From NCBI GenBank assembly GCA_031772625.1, contig CM062819.1:1236821897-1236885896 (forward strand): DNA of 64,000 bases, given 5' to 3'. The notes below the pieces were generated by a model. That model did no database searches. It was not told where the DNA came from and saw nothing but the letters and a program-made list of their open reading frames with translations. The stretch's first letter is position 1. Each line of letters starts with the position of its first letter. A program made the translations under genes and the position numbers. Source of the stretch: Pinus tabuliformis. Lineage: Eukaryota; Streptophyta; Pinopsida; Pinales; Pinaceae. This document shows, piece by piece, positions 10,590 to 20,412 of this stretch.

Positions 10590-13500
10590 TTTGGCTCTCC
10601 TACAATTGCAGGGGATTAGCCAACCCCAAAAAGCGTTTGGCTCTCAAAAGGCTGACTCAAGAATACAGATGTGACATCCTCTTTCTACAGGAGACTCTTT
10701 GCTCATCGGACAACACTGTGAGAACACTTCAAACCATCCTGCCGGGTTGGACTTTTCAAGGGTTGGATGCAAACGGCAAATCCAGTGGACTTGCTATTGG
10801 TATAAACCCCAGGACTGTCAAGATCATCTCATCCTGGGGTGGATGGGGCTTTATTGGAATGGACATCTTCATGGGAGAATTGGGGTAACATTAAAAGTTA
10901 TCAACATGCCCCAAATCACAATGGACTGGCCTTCTGGCACAATCTATTAGAAAATAATCTGGTCACAAATTCTACCATTATTGGTGGAGCTTTAAATTTC
11001 TCCTTAGGGATAGCAGAATCCTAGGGACACCATGCACAATTGGACCCTATCTCTGAGCAGATGAGTATGCTACTGGACACACACAAGCTTGTTGATGTCC
11101 CCATGAACAAGAAGGTCCCCACTTGGCATAACAGGAGAACGGGGGCAGCTGCCTTGGGACGGAGATTGGACAGATTTCTTATACATGAAGACCTCATAAA
11201 TAAACTACCCCTGTACAGACAATGGGTAGGCACTGGCGCTTATCCGATCATCTTCCTATCCTACTACAAGTCAGTGGATCAACAAAGAAACCACGCTCCC
11301 CCTTCAAATTCTATGCTGGCCATTTGCATGATCCTGACTACATCAATCTGGTCACGGACTTCTGGAGATCGCAACCCCCAATGAGGGAGCAGAGGAAGGC
11401 GGCTGATTTCTGCGATAGACTCAAAGCATTAAAGAATAAGACTGAGGACTGGGCTAAGAGAAAGAAATTGAGAGATGATCAGATCCTCACAGATATTGAG
11501 ATACAGATAGCACAGTTTATGGATGAAAGGGGGACTGGCTTCCAAACGGAGGATTCAAAATTACTTCTGAACAACCTGGAGAAGCAAAAAATCAAGTTGT
11601 TACAAGACAAAGAAGAACAGTGGAGGTTAAAAAGCAGAGCCATTTGGCTGAAAGCAGGAGATAGCAATACCAAGTTCTTCCACAATCTTGCAAATGGCAG
11701 AAAGGCCTCCAACACTATCTGGAAGCTACCTAGTGAACCGAAAGGATGGGCAACAACGCACCAACAATTGGCCAAATTGGGTATAACACACTTTAAAAGG
11801 CAATTTACTGCTCCGACTGCCATAAATCTCCCCGAAATTATCAACCTGGCAGGACACTTTCCAAGATTTGTTGAGCAGGAGGATACCGAGAATCTGATCC
11901 AACCGGTCACCATGGAGGAACTGGAAGGAACACTAAAGTGGTTCAAGAAAGATAAGAGCCCGGGTCCGGACGGTTGGCCTGTAGAGTTCTATCTGGCCTT
12001 CCTGGAGCTACTGGGGGAGGATCTGCTGGCAGTCATCGAAGAAAGTAGAATCACCGGGCATATTCACCCCCCTATGAACTTCACCTATATAGCCTTGATC
12101 CCCAAATCTGACTCTCCATCCTCTTTCAATGACTTCCGGCCAATTGCCCTTTGCAACTGCCTATACAAGATTATCTCCAAAATCATTGCAAACCAGATCA
12201 AGCCCATCCTATCTACCCACATCTCTCAGGAGCAATTCGTTTCCTCCATCACCGCCACATTCAGGAGGCCATTGGTACTGCACAAGAAGCCCTACACTCT
12301 ATCAAGCAAAAAAACCTTAAGGGCATCTCTCTCAAGATTGATTTAGCAAAGGCTTTTGACAAAGTAAATTGGCTTTACCTGAAAATGATCCTTACCCATC
12401 TGGGATTCCCCCCCATTCTTATATCCTAGATCATGGATTGTATGTCATCTATTTCCTTTGCTATACTTATCAATGGATTGGCCTCATCCTCTTTCAATAT
12501 TGACAGAGGGATCAGGCAGGGCTGCCCGCTATCCCCACTCCTCTTCTTGCTTGTCATGGAAGGCCTGAGCAGACTTATTGCATCCGCCAAAAGAAGTGGG
12601 AGAATTAGTGGCCTAAAAATCATGGAGCATTTTTATCTAACTCATCTACTTTTTGTTGATGACATCCTGATATTCTTAAACGGGAGTGTCCGGGACACTA
12701 CCTCGCTCAATGAGATTCTACTCCTATTCTGCAGTGCTACAGGCATGGAAATAAACCGGGGAAAATCCACTATTTCCCTATCGGTTTGTACTCTACAGGA
12801 ATCACAGCTTGCCTTGCAGAAATTTACTTTCCAAGAAACTGATCTGTTGGAGGGAATCAAATACCTGGGCTTCAGGCTTAAACCTGATGGATACAAGATT
12901 GAAAACTGGACCTGGCTCATCACAAAAATAGAAAAAAGAATCAGTTGCTGGTATCACAGGCTCCTTTCAAAAGCGGGCAGACTCATCCTAATTAAATCCG
13001 TCCTTGAAGCCACCCCGGTATACTGGATGTCACTTGCCTGGATACCTAGGGGTATACTTCACAGAATTCAACAAATTTGTTGTAGGTTCCTCTGGAATGG
13101 CAAGAAGGAGGGAAAGACTTTTGCATGGGTAAAATGGACCAAGATTTCTACTCCTAAGAAGTGGGGAGGGTGGGGACTAAAAACTCTCCCGGCATTTGCA
13201 CAAGCCTTGGCTGCAAAACAAGGATGGCTTTTATTGAAACAGAACAGTCTATGGGCGGAGGTCATACATCACAAATACATTTGGCCATTGACCATCACTG
13301 ACTGGATCCGAAGACCGAATTGGAATAGAAATGGCATCTCTGGGATATGGAGGGCCATCCTAAATGCTATGCCCATCATAAAAGATAGCTTGTTATGGAA
13401 AATTGGCAATGGCACATCTGTCCGAATTGGTATAGACCCATGGCCGAGATGCGGGAACTCCCACAGACTACCAGACGGTCTGGTACTCTTTTTAAATAAC

Positions 13501-14724
13501 AGAGGTATAAAATTTCTTTCACAGATTGGCGACCAGCAGAACACCACAATTTTTTCACAGGCCTGGTTAGATGAACAGCACTGGAATATACCTGCTGAGT
13601 GGTATGATGATTGGAAGAGATATATACAGGCCCTTACTGAGACTCATATTAGATTAAGGGCAGATGAGGACGAACTCATTTGGGCCCTAGCAAAATCTGG
13701 GCATTATTCGCCGAAGATGGGCTATGATAAAATCATTGAACACAGAAAACCTGAGAACCTCAAGAGCTGGTGGGTCTCCCTATGGAAACTGAATGCTCCT
13801 CCAAGAACCAGACTGCTGATGTGGAACATATTGGAGAATAAAGTCCCCACTGGTTCTTACCTTAAGAAAAGGGCTTTCTCGAGGCCATCCCGATGTGTGA
13901 TGTGCTTACAAGATGAAGAAACGACCCAACATCTATTCCTCACATGTCCGACCACCAGGACTATTTGGTCTCAGGTCATACAATCTCTAAATATAAATGT
14001 GAACTGGCAGGGGGTGGATATAAACTCTGCGTGGGATCAGTGGTGGACCACCGTAGCAGCGGAAAAGCCAAGGAATCTCCCCCTCCTGGTTTCTTGGCAC
14101 ATATGGGTCAAGAGAAACTCCATCATATTCGAGAACAAAACTGTCAACTGGAACCTCCTACACCCTATTATCTGTGCGGCATACTCAGAACTACCAAACG
14201 AGATCAATCATGAACAGCCCAGAATCATCCGACAGGAGCAGATAAATAAAGATATGCCGTGGGCCTACTTTGATGGTGCCGCCCAACAGCAAGGTTGTGG
14301 TGGCGGCATCCTTTTGCATCTATCTGATTCGCATTACTATATGATTAGCATGGGGCTTGGTCCCAGAACAAACAATCACGCAGAATTGATATCTCTGCGA
14401 CACCTTTTATACTTTGCCATCATGAAAAACTGTCGACAACTGCAAATCTTTGGCGATTCAAAAACTGTGATTGATTGGTGTAACAACACGACTGTTTGTC
14501 ATGCATATACATTGAAACATATCTTGGAAGAAGTTGTTTTTTTCAAAACTTTCTTTGACCAGATATCTGTTTCTCATATCTACAGGGAAAGAAATGGAAC
14601 TGCTGACCAGCTTTCGAAAGAAGCGACGCATCGTCCTCTAGGCGAGTGGATGATCGAGGAAATTTCTCCAGCAGGGACATACAGATATTTCCACAGGCCA
14701 TATATAGATGGGGCATTTCAGTGA
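10586..14724 (+). pseudogene. LINE ORF2: endonuclease, reverse transcriptase, RNase H
   Basis: ORF2 starts MIWLSYNCRGLANPKKR at 10586, an APE-type endonuclease N-terminus, with the QET motif near 10685. RT blocks: KSPGPDGWPVEFY near 11960, FTYIALIPK and FRPIALCNCLYKI near 12080-12170, KIDLAKAFDKVNW near 12335, IRQGCPLSPLLF near 12510 and the catalytic FVDDILIF near 12650. Then come a zf-RVT domain (CVMCLQDEETTQHLFLTCP, near 13895-13950) and an RNase H domain near 14250-14640. The gene is broken: frame changes fall between about 10840-10890, 11220-11390 and 12150-12350, with in-frame stops near 11022 and 12427. From 12433 to 14724 it is open. Confidence 0.92.
14240..14640 (+). other. RNase H domain at the C-terminus of LINE ORF2
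   Basis: PWAYFDGAA, then NNHAELISLRHLLYF, IFGDSKTVIDW and RNGTADQLSKEA supply the D-E-D-D catalytic set of RNase HI. The domain would degrade the RNA strand of the hybrid. It lies within the open part of ORF2. Such a domain is absent from mammalian L1 but known from part of the plant L1 clade. Confidence 0.88.
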
Positions 14725-15012
14725 GGCAGAGGCCTCTATTATCAGATTTTGGATGAAAACTTTTTGATTATGTATTGTATATATCTCAGTATATGCTAGT
14801 AAACTGAACCACTTTATGTACAGGCGTTTCTGCTATATATTTTCATGTAGGTCTCAGCACCTAATATTGTACACCCCACGGGGTTTTTATATTTCTGCAA
14901 CAAGACTTGACAGTGGTCGAGGGCCACAATACAGCATATGCCTTCGGGCATCAACAGCATGTAATTTCTTATTAATAGAAATTATGAATTTTCTTTCTCC
15001 GGGAAAAAAAAA
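14725..15012 (+). other. LINE 3' UTR and A-tail
   Basis: Follows the ORF2 stop. No coding signal. It ends in GGGAAAAAAAAAA directly before the right target duplication. Confidence 0.8.
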
Positions 15013-15046
15013 AGTACTATTGCTATAAGGTACTATTGCTATAAGG
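15013..15046. repeat. Right LINE target duplication, itself tandemly repeated
   Basis: AGTACTATTGCTATA at 15013-15027 is followed by AGG and a second TACTATTGCTATA with AGG at 15031-15046. The target sequence is therefore present twice to the right of the LINE and once to the left. Confidence 0.85.
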
Positions 15047-15812
15047 TAATTAACATCAACTACTTAAAGAACATAAACAATCTTAACTCAAGATCCACTC
15101 ATAACCATTGCATAAGAATTTTAGGCTTAGCCTGCACTAATAATTTACCTCCAAGCATAATCTTGGTTGATAGATCTCTAGGGCCACCCTTTCTCACCTA
15201 GCTTGAGGGATTCAACACCTTTTCTAGTGGTTAACATAGTGACCTTGCAATGGTCAGAGCCACAATCTCTGCAACACCGAAGGCACTGGGTGGTTGGAAC
15301 ACAAGGGGAGGTATCGTTAATCAAACCTCTACTTGCTTCCCGTTGGCTTCCATCCCACAACCTACTCTAAAGACTGGTCTCAAAACAATTAAGAGGGAGG
15401 TTCCATTTAGACTAGGCATATAATTTAAAAGTAACCAAGATCCTTGCATTACACCTAGATCTTAGGATTTGCATAGCATATAGGTTAGTCAATCATTTAA
15501 GCAGCGGTTGTCCATCGCTTAATTGGTCTTAATTTGTAATAAGCAAGAATTTTGACTCCATAAGGCACTGGTTTCACTTCTAAATCTAATTAAATCCTTA
15601 AGTCTTGTTAAATTTAACCAAGTAGCTAGGCTACTCAACTGTGTCTCCCAGACAAGTTGGTTCCCAACTTGCCTTTCATCTTCTCATTTCCATAGGGACT
15701 ACCCCCCATAGCCTGTTGTTGGGAGACAGCTAGAACAGAGTGGGCAGGGATCAGAGTGACAACCCCCGCCCTGAGCCGTTGTCGCGGTGCCTGTACAATC
15801 TGAGCGACAACA
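15028..15812 (+). repeat. E1 5' LTR, right part
   Basis: Matches the reverse complement of 53347-54010 plus 48797-48895 in E2. Shared markers include GGGACTACCCCCCATAG, GGGAGACAGCT, the CCACTAGAAAAGG-type stretch and GCATAATCTTGG. It ends in ACAACA before the primer-binding site. The left part is separated by the LINE. Confidence 0.75.
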
Positions 15813-15816
15813 TCTT

Positions 15817-15834
15817 TGGCGCCATTGTCAGGGA
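15817..15834 (+). promoter_or_regulatory. E1 primer-binding site, first copy
   Basis: TGGCGCCATTGTCAGGGA, close to the TGGCGCCGTTGCCGGGGA site known from Athila/Tat elements. It lies four bases after the LTR end. Confidence 0.75.
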
Positions 15835-15913
15835 CAAGTTTCTTGTTGTCAGGGTTAATGACATTTTCCTATCATATCATCATTTTCATTAGCCCATCAA
15901 GCGGCAGATCTTT

Positions 15914-15931
15914 TGGCACTGTTGTCGGGGA
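15914..15931 (+). promoter_or_regulatory. E1 primer-binding-like site, second copy
   Basis: TGGCACTGTTGTCGGGGA, about 97 bases after the first. Its downstream bases (CCAATTTATTGG) align better with those after the single E2 site (TAAATTTATCTCG) than the bases after the first copy do. Confidence 0.6.
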
Positions 15932-16102
15932 CCAATTTATTGGACTTTGGTGTTAACGAAACTCTCATTCATCTTCATAATTTTCTGATCTTTCATCATT
16001 CTTCATCTTTTCATCACCTTATCCTTTGTTCTCTCACTAATCCTCTCATCTTGTTCATTCGCACCTTTAGCACCTGGACATTTAGGTTGGTTTCCTGTTT
16101 GG

Positions 16103-16987
16103 GTGGCGACTCCACTTGTTCAACCATTCACAAGAGCTTACTCTAAAAGGAATCCTAGTAGCTTGGTTAACCCCGCTCCCGATCCTGAAAAGGTTCTAAG
16201 AGCCTGGTTAAACAAATTACATTATAGAGAGCAATTAAATTTTCTCGGACAGGAAGCTCTCCCTGATATCCATTTGCTTTTCATTAATCCTCCCAATCAA
16301 GACTTCATGGTTGATTATTACAGGCCTTGCAACTTCACCAACATCCAGGGATATCCGCATGATCTGCCAAATGACTCTACCATGAACAGACTTCCAATCT
16401 TTCACGGGAACAATGCCATCAATGTTGAAGCTTACATAAAGAAGTTCAACACTTTTGTCCAGAGATATGCTCATGCCACTGCCTATAATCATGAAGATGT
16501 CATGATGAAGTTATTTGTTTTGTCATTGGAAGATAATGCACTTGAATGGTTTCATGACAAAGCAGATAATGCCTTTGACTCTTTGAAAGCCCTCACTGAT
16601 GCATTTAAAGATAAATTTGGGGATAAAAGAGAAGGAAAGTATTTGGTTAAAGAGCTTAATATTATTAAGAAGAGGGAGAATGAAACAGTTGAAGAATTTA
16701 ATCAAACATTTAATGGTCTTCTAAAGGACATGACCCAAGACTATAGGCCTCCTGATAAGACAGTATTGGAACGGTATCTAGAAGCTCAATATCAGATCAG
16801 ACGTGCCAAGCCTGTTACTTTAGTCGCTGCCCAAAGTACAGTTGAAGAGTTAAAAAAGGATAGGAAAGCTTCAGGTAAGTTAGAGATCTTAGGTTTTGAA
16901 AGAGGTCCGGTTAAATCTAAGGGAAAAGAAATTAAGAAAGAAGAACCGGAATTAGTTAAGGAATTGACTCGAGTAATTTGGGAATAA
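16103..16987 (+). CDS. gag of E1 (Retrotrans_gag family)
   Basis: An open frame of 294 codons. It starts MATPLVQPFTRAY, has a matrix-like N-terminus, then the Retrotrans_gag core: MNRLPIFHGNNAINVEAYIKKF about residues 95-115, DVMMKLFVLSLEDNALEWF about 132-150 and a DAFKDKFGDKREGKYLVKELNIIKK region about 165-195. The C-terminus is a Lys/Glu-rich tail. E2 has the homologous start MATPLFHPFTRAY. The frame ends a few codons inside the following LTR. No zinc knuckle is seen, and a typical Athila/Tat gag would be longer. Gag of a fossil element, unlikely to act alone. Confidence 0.85.
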   Translation: MATPLVQPFTRAYSKRNPSSLVNPAPDPEKVLRAWLNKLHYREQLNFLGQEALPDIHLLFINPPNQDFMVDYYRPCNFTNIQGYPHDLPNDSTMNRLPIFHGNNAINVEAYIKKFNTFVQRYAHATAYNHEDVMMKLFVLSLEDNALEWFHDKADNAFDSLKALTDAFKDKFGDKREGKYLVKELNIIKKRENETVEEFNQTFNGLLKDMTQDYRPPDKTVLERYLEAQYQIRRAKPVTLVAAQSTVEELKKDRKASGKLEILGFERGPVKSKGKEIKKEEPELVKELTRVIWE

Positions 16988-18663
16988 TTTAAGCTAATTG
17001 GCTAAATTATTTTATTACAAGTCACTTGATCTATTAGATCATATTGTGTTGCAAAATTGAGTAATTAATTGAGGGTCTATAACGAACGGGTATTCCCCCT
17101 TCGAGAGTTAAATTGTAATTATCTTATGTAAATATTATTTTAGTGCATGGTCCCTCATACTTAGACACCATGGCTAAAATATTAGAAAGTGGAAAACATC
17201 ATTAATCCCCTAAGTGTCAATTAATTAAATTTTCTAGCAAAAATAAATTAAAATCCTAAGACAGAAATTTAATTAATTATAGTCAAAATTAAAGTCCTAG
17301 AAAAATTTAATTTTTCAAGTGGAAAAATTCGTGGGTATCAAATAAATTAATTTTTGGAAGTCCCCCACCAAGGAAATATTGGAAATTTCAAGAAAAATTG
17401 GACCCTTGGACCTTGGTGGTTAAGTCAAAGTCATTTTTTTTAGGAAATTAGCTCAAAATAATTAATTTTGAGCTAATAAAAAATGGGTTAAATGAGAAAT
17501 TCGAAAATTCCTCAAAAATAAATATTTTCAACGGTGGAAATTAAAAAGATGATCAAATATTTTTCGACGGCAGAGATTATTTTGGTGAAGATAAAGCCAA
17601 CTACCCGTTATTTTTCCACTTGGAGGATTTATCTATAAATTAGGAGTCATTTGTGTCTCAAGCCATCTGATGTTTGGCTAATAAAATTCTGCAGAAAAGT
17701 TGATGTAACGCTATTGTCCTGCTGGGAACGTTTTTTGAATCATAATAAAGACTTTGGGGTGCAGTTCATGGTGTTTATTGTCTACTGATTTGTGGTATGT
17801 GTTGGGTACAGGCATTCCTATATTGTGTTTAAATTTTAATTAAATCGTTATTTCATTGTAGATGATAGGAACACTCTATTGATAAGTTTTGGGCTTATCT
17901 TAGATGATCTGATTCATTGTTGTTCTAACGGTTTAAACGTAATAAATTATATAGTGTTTGTAGTTTCCCCAGCCCTTAGGCTCTAAGTTCACAAATTGTG
18001 GATGTAGGCTGACCTTGTTTGGACTTCAAATATTTTTATGGTTTATCTAACTTCACTAAGATTGTAGCTTGCATTTATTTTCCAAAGTATACTTAGCCAT
18101 TTATCAAAAAATCTTCGAAAATTTTATTTCTCAAAATTCCTTTTAAAAGCATTGTATATTTGTATATTTGTAAATAAATTTGTATAATATTATTTTTGGG
18201 GTTTTGAGATTTTTATATATATTGGGGTTTTGGGTATTTGTAAATTCATTTGTGCAGATTAGATCAAGTGAGAAGAGTTGGATTAGAGCTAGATCTAGGC
18301 CCTTGAGGGTAAGATCTAGTCTCCAAAATTTTTGCAGGGCCAGCTACTGAAGAAAATCTGAAGTAAATTGCAGATCTGAAGCAAATTAATTTTTTGGAGC
18401 AAGGGTTTCAAAGTTTTAGGGCTCCCAGGCCCAGATCTACCCTCTCCAAGGCCAACGTCATCCTCTCCTAGCCCTATGTCAGCCTTTGTGGCCCCAATGT
18501 CATCATTTTTAGCCCCCAGAGGTTGGCCGCAATCCCAAAAGCGGCTGGACCTCCCTTGGCCTTACGTCGAGGGTTTAAGGCCTCGTCGTGGGCCAAGAGG
18601 GCCTCGGCTCCCCTTCTTGACCCTAGACAGCTGCCCTAAGGGGTTTGTCGTGGGCTTTTAAAC
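16979..18663 (+). repeat. E1 3' LTR, truncated
   Basis: Starts TGGGAATAATTTAAGC, the same as the minus-strand LTR edge of E2 at 56944. It continues in parallel with E2 through GCATGGTCCCTCATACTTAG (near 17140; 56750-56775 in E2) to a GC-rich block near 18440-18660 (55150-55560 in E2). It is cut at 18663, where family C LTR sequence begins. About half of the roughly 3.7-kb LTR is present. No host gene is seen here. Confidence 0.78.
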
Positions 18664-19754
18664 CCTCTTAGAGAGGAAAACCCTTTCATAATTTCTCCTA
18701 TTGAAGCTTCTATTGGTCAATGCCAAACCCTAGACCCTTGACAAGAATATCCTCCAAGCAAAAGTCAAATCCTTCCACCTTCCTACACTTTGTTTCCCCA
18801 GCACTTCATCCTCCTCCTTCCGGCACTTCATCCTCCGCCTTCCGACACTTCGTCCTCCTCCTTCCGACACTTCGTTCTTCTTTTAACTGTTGATAGTCCT
18901 TGGTATACTAGCTCTAAAAGAGACTCCAACCTTTGATCCTTAGTGAGATCCTTTACCAATGAAGACACCTTCCTTCTCTTGACCAACTGATCCTTCCTTG
19001 ATGTGAGGTTGCAGACTTGATGTGACAGTATTGCAACCCTAGTTTCTCGCACGTGTGAGAGGTTTCCTTGTGTATTTGATCATTTTCTTCTTCGCTTGAG
19101 AGAGATTCTTCTTTGTTTAAGTAGGAGGCCTTGTAGGCCTAAGTTTCTAGCCCAAACGATGAGAGATGAGCAATTGTGATGTGGTTGTTGTAGTGACCAC
19201 AGACAACCCTCCTTTCCTCGCACCTGTGACTGCAATTCATCCTAAAAATAGTCCCTTCAACTTCGATTATGTCTCCTCCTTCTTCGTTGCACTAGAGGCT
19301 CCTTATCTCGCTTTTCCTTCACTCTTTTCTTGGCTCTTTTTCTCGCTGATTTTCAGAGATGTGATGGCTTGTCGTTGGAGGAGTGGACAGCCTCTATATA
19401 TAGAGGACTATCCCTCCTTTAGGCCGACTTGAGGACTGTAGGCCGACTTGAGTTTTCTTCATCATTTTTGCTTCTTTGAAGATGTCGTTGCATGGAGAGG
19501 ACTTGACTTTGCTTGGAGGGATATCTTTTGACTCTTATACAAATATATACATGGTGTAACATGCCCTTAAGGGTCTTCAACATTTTCTTTTGACTCTTTG
19601 ACTTACCTATAGCACTTTGACATGTGCTAGACCTACTTCAATGAGCAAGAAACTCATTGATAAATATAACAAAAATAATATCTCTTTGCTTGAACAAATA
19701 CAAATATCAAAAGTACATTTATGAAGACCGAACCTAGTTACGCTTTCTTCAACA
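18664..19754 (-). repeat. Family C 3' LTR (left-truncated)
   Basis: Matches 33128-34196 from CTCTTAGAGAGGAAAACCC to CTTCAACA, including the shared TATATATAGAGG stretch and the GAAGACCGAACCTAGTTAC end. The first 190 or so LTR bases are missing at the left, where E1 sequence abuts. Confidence 0.82.
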
Positions 19755-19770
19755 CACCCTCTTAACTAAG
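19755..19770 (-). promoter_or_regulatory. Polypurine tract of family C element
   Basis: On the minus strand CTTAGTTAAGAGGGTG directly precedes the LTR start TGTTGAAG. This is the usual priming site for plus-strand DNA in copia elements. Confidence 0.65.
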
Positions 19771-19783
19771 GAGGTATTCATAG

Positions 19784-19945
19784 CAGTGTTTTTAAAATCG
19801 GCCGAGTCGGCTCCAGCTTGGCAAAAACCAGTCTAGTGACCGGTTTGTTACCGAACCGGCTGAGTCAATCACCAACTCTGCCGATTAAGTAACAAATCGG
19901 TCGGTTCGACCAAGTCCAAGTTAAACCGGCCGAACCGGCCAATGA
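19784..19945. repeat. Left terminal and subterminal repeats of the hAT
   Basis: The terminal CAGTGTTTTTAAAATC is followed by repeated GGCCGAGTCGG, ACCGG, CGGTCGGTT and CCGGCCGAACCGGCC motifs. Clusters like this are the usual binding sites of hAT transposases. Confidence 0.75.
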
Positions 19946-20412
19946 TGCCCAAAGACGCCCAGCAATATGTTTAGGAGGGAAAAACGGACCCCACACATAA
20001 TTCTAATTTGGTTTTAGGTTTTCTTTAAGGCCATCTACCTCTCCCAAGCCTATAGAAGCTACCCAACCCCCTCACATTTCCTCATAGCTATCTCATTGCA
20101 TTTTTGTGAGAATTTCTGAGGACTTTGTGAAGAGTTGTGGAGTTTGTTTTTGGAGCAGCAGTGAGGAGTCTTGGGCAATCATTGGAGCAGCAGTGAGGAG
20201 CTTCTTGGGTAGCCATTAGAGCAGCATTGAGGAGGCGCTTTGTGCCTAGCGGTTATTTTACTTTCACTTCTAAAATCTATTTTTGCTTTTTTTTTTGTGG
20301 AAATCTGGAAATTGAAAAGAGTAATTTTTGTAAAAGAAATGAACATTGAAGCATTTTTTTTTTTTTCATTTTCAGATTTTTTCCTTTCATTTCCAAGTCC
20401 AAATATCAGAAA

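Larger units (their letters stand above)
8372..15012 (+). mobile_element. L1-type LINE, nearly full length
   Basis: A non-LTR retrotransposon of about 6.6 kb with a 5' leader, ORF1, ORF2, a 3' UTR and a short A-tail ending at about 15012. It is flanked by a 15-bp target duplication AGTACTATTGCTATA at 8357-8371 and 15013-15027, typical of target-primed reverse transcription. ORF1 is a DUF4283-type RNA-binding protein with a CCHC knuckle. ORF2 has an APE endonuclease, RT, zf-RVT and RNase H. Several frameshifts and stops show that it is dead. It is inserted in the 5' LTR of element E1 in the same orientation as E1. Confidence 0.93.
15028..18663 (+). mobile_element. Family E copy E1: gag-only Tat/Athila-like LTR element (fossil)
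   Basis: A plus-strand Ty3-type element. The 5' LTR (ending about 15812) also continues left of the LINE, at least over about 8300-8371. It is followed by Athila-style primer-binding motifs, a leader, one gag frame and then directly the start of a second LTR at 16979. The second LTR is truncated at 18663 by family C sequence. No protease, RT or integrase lies between gag and the LTR. The second copy, E2 (46392-56944, minus), shows the same LTR in full. It is an old, incomplete copy. Confidence 0.78.
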
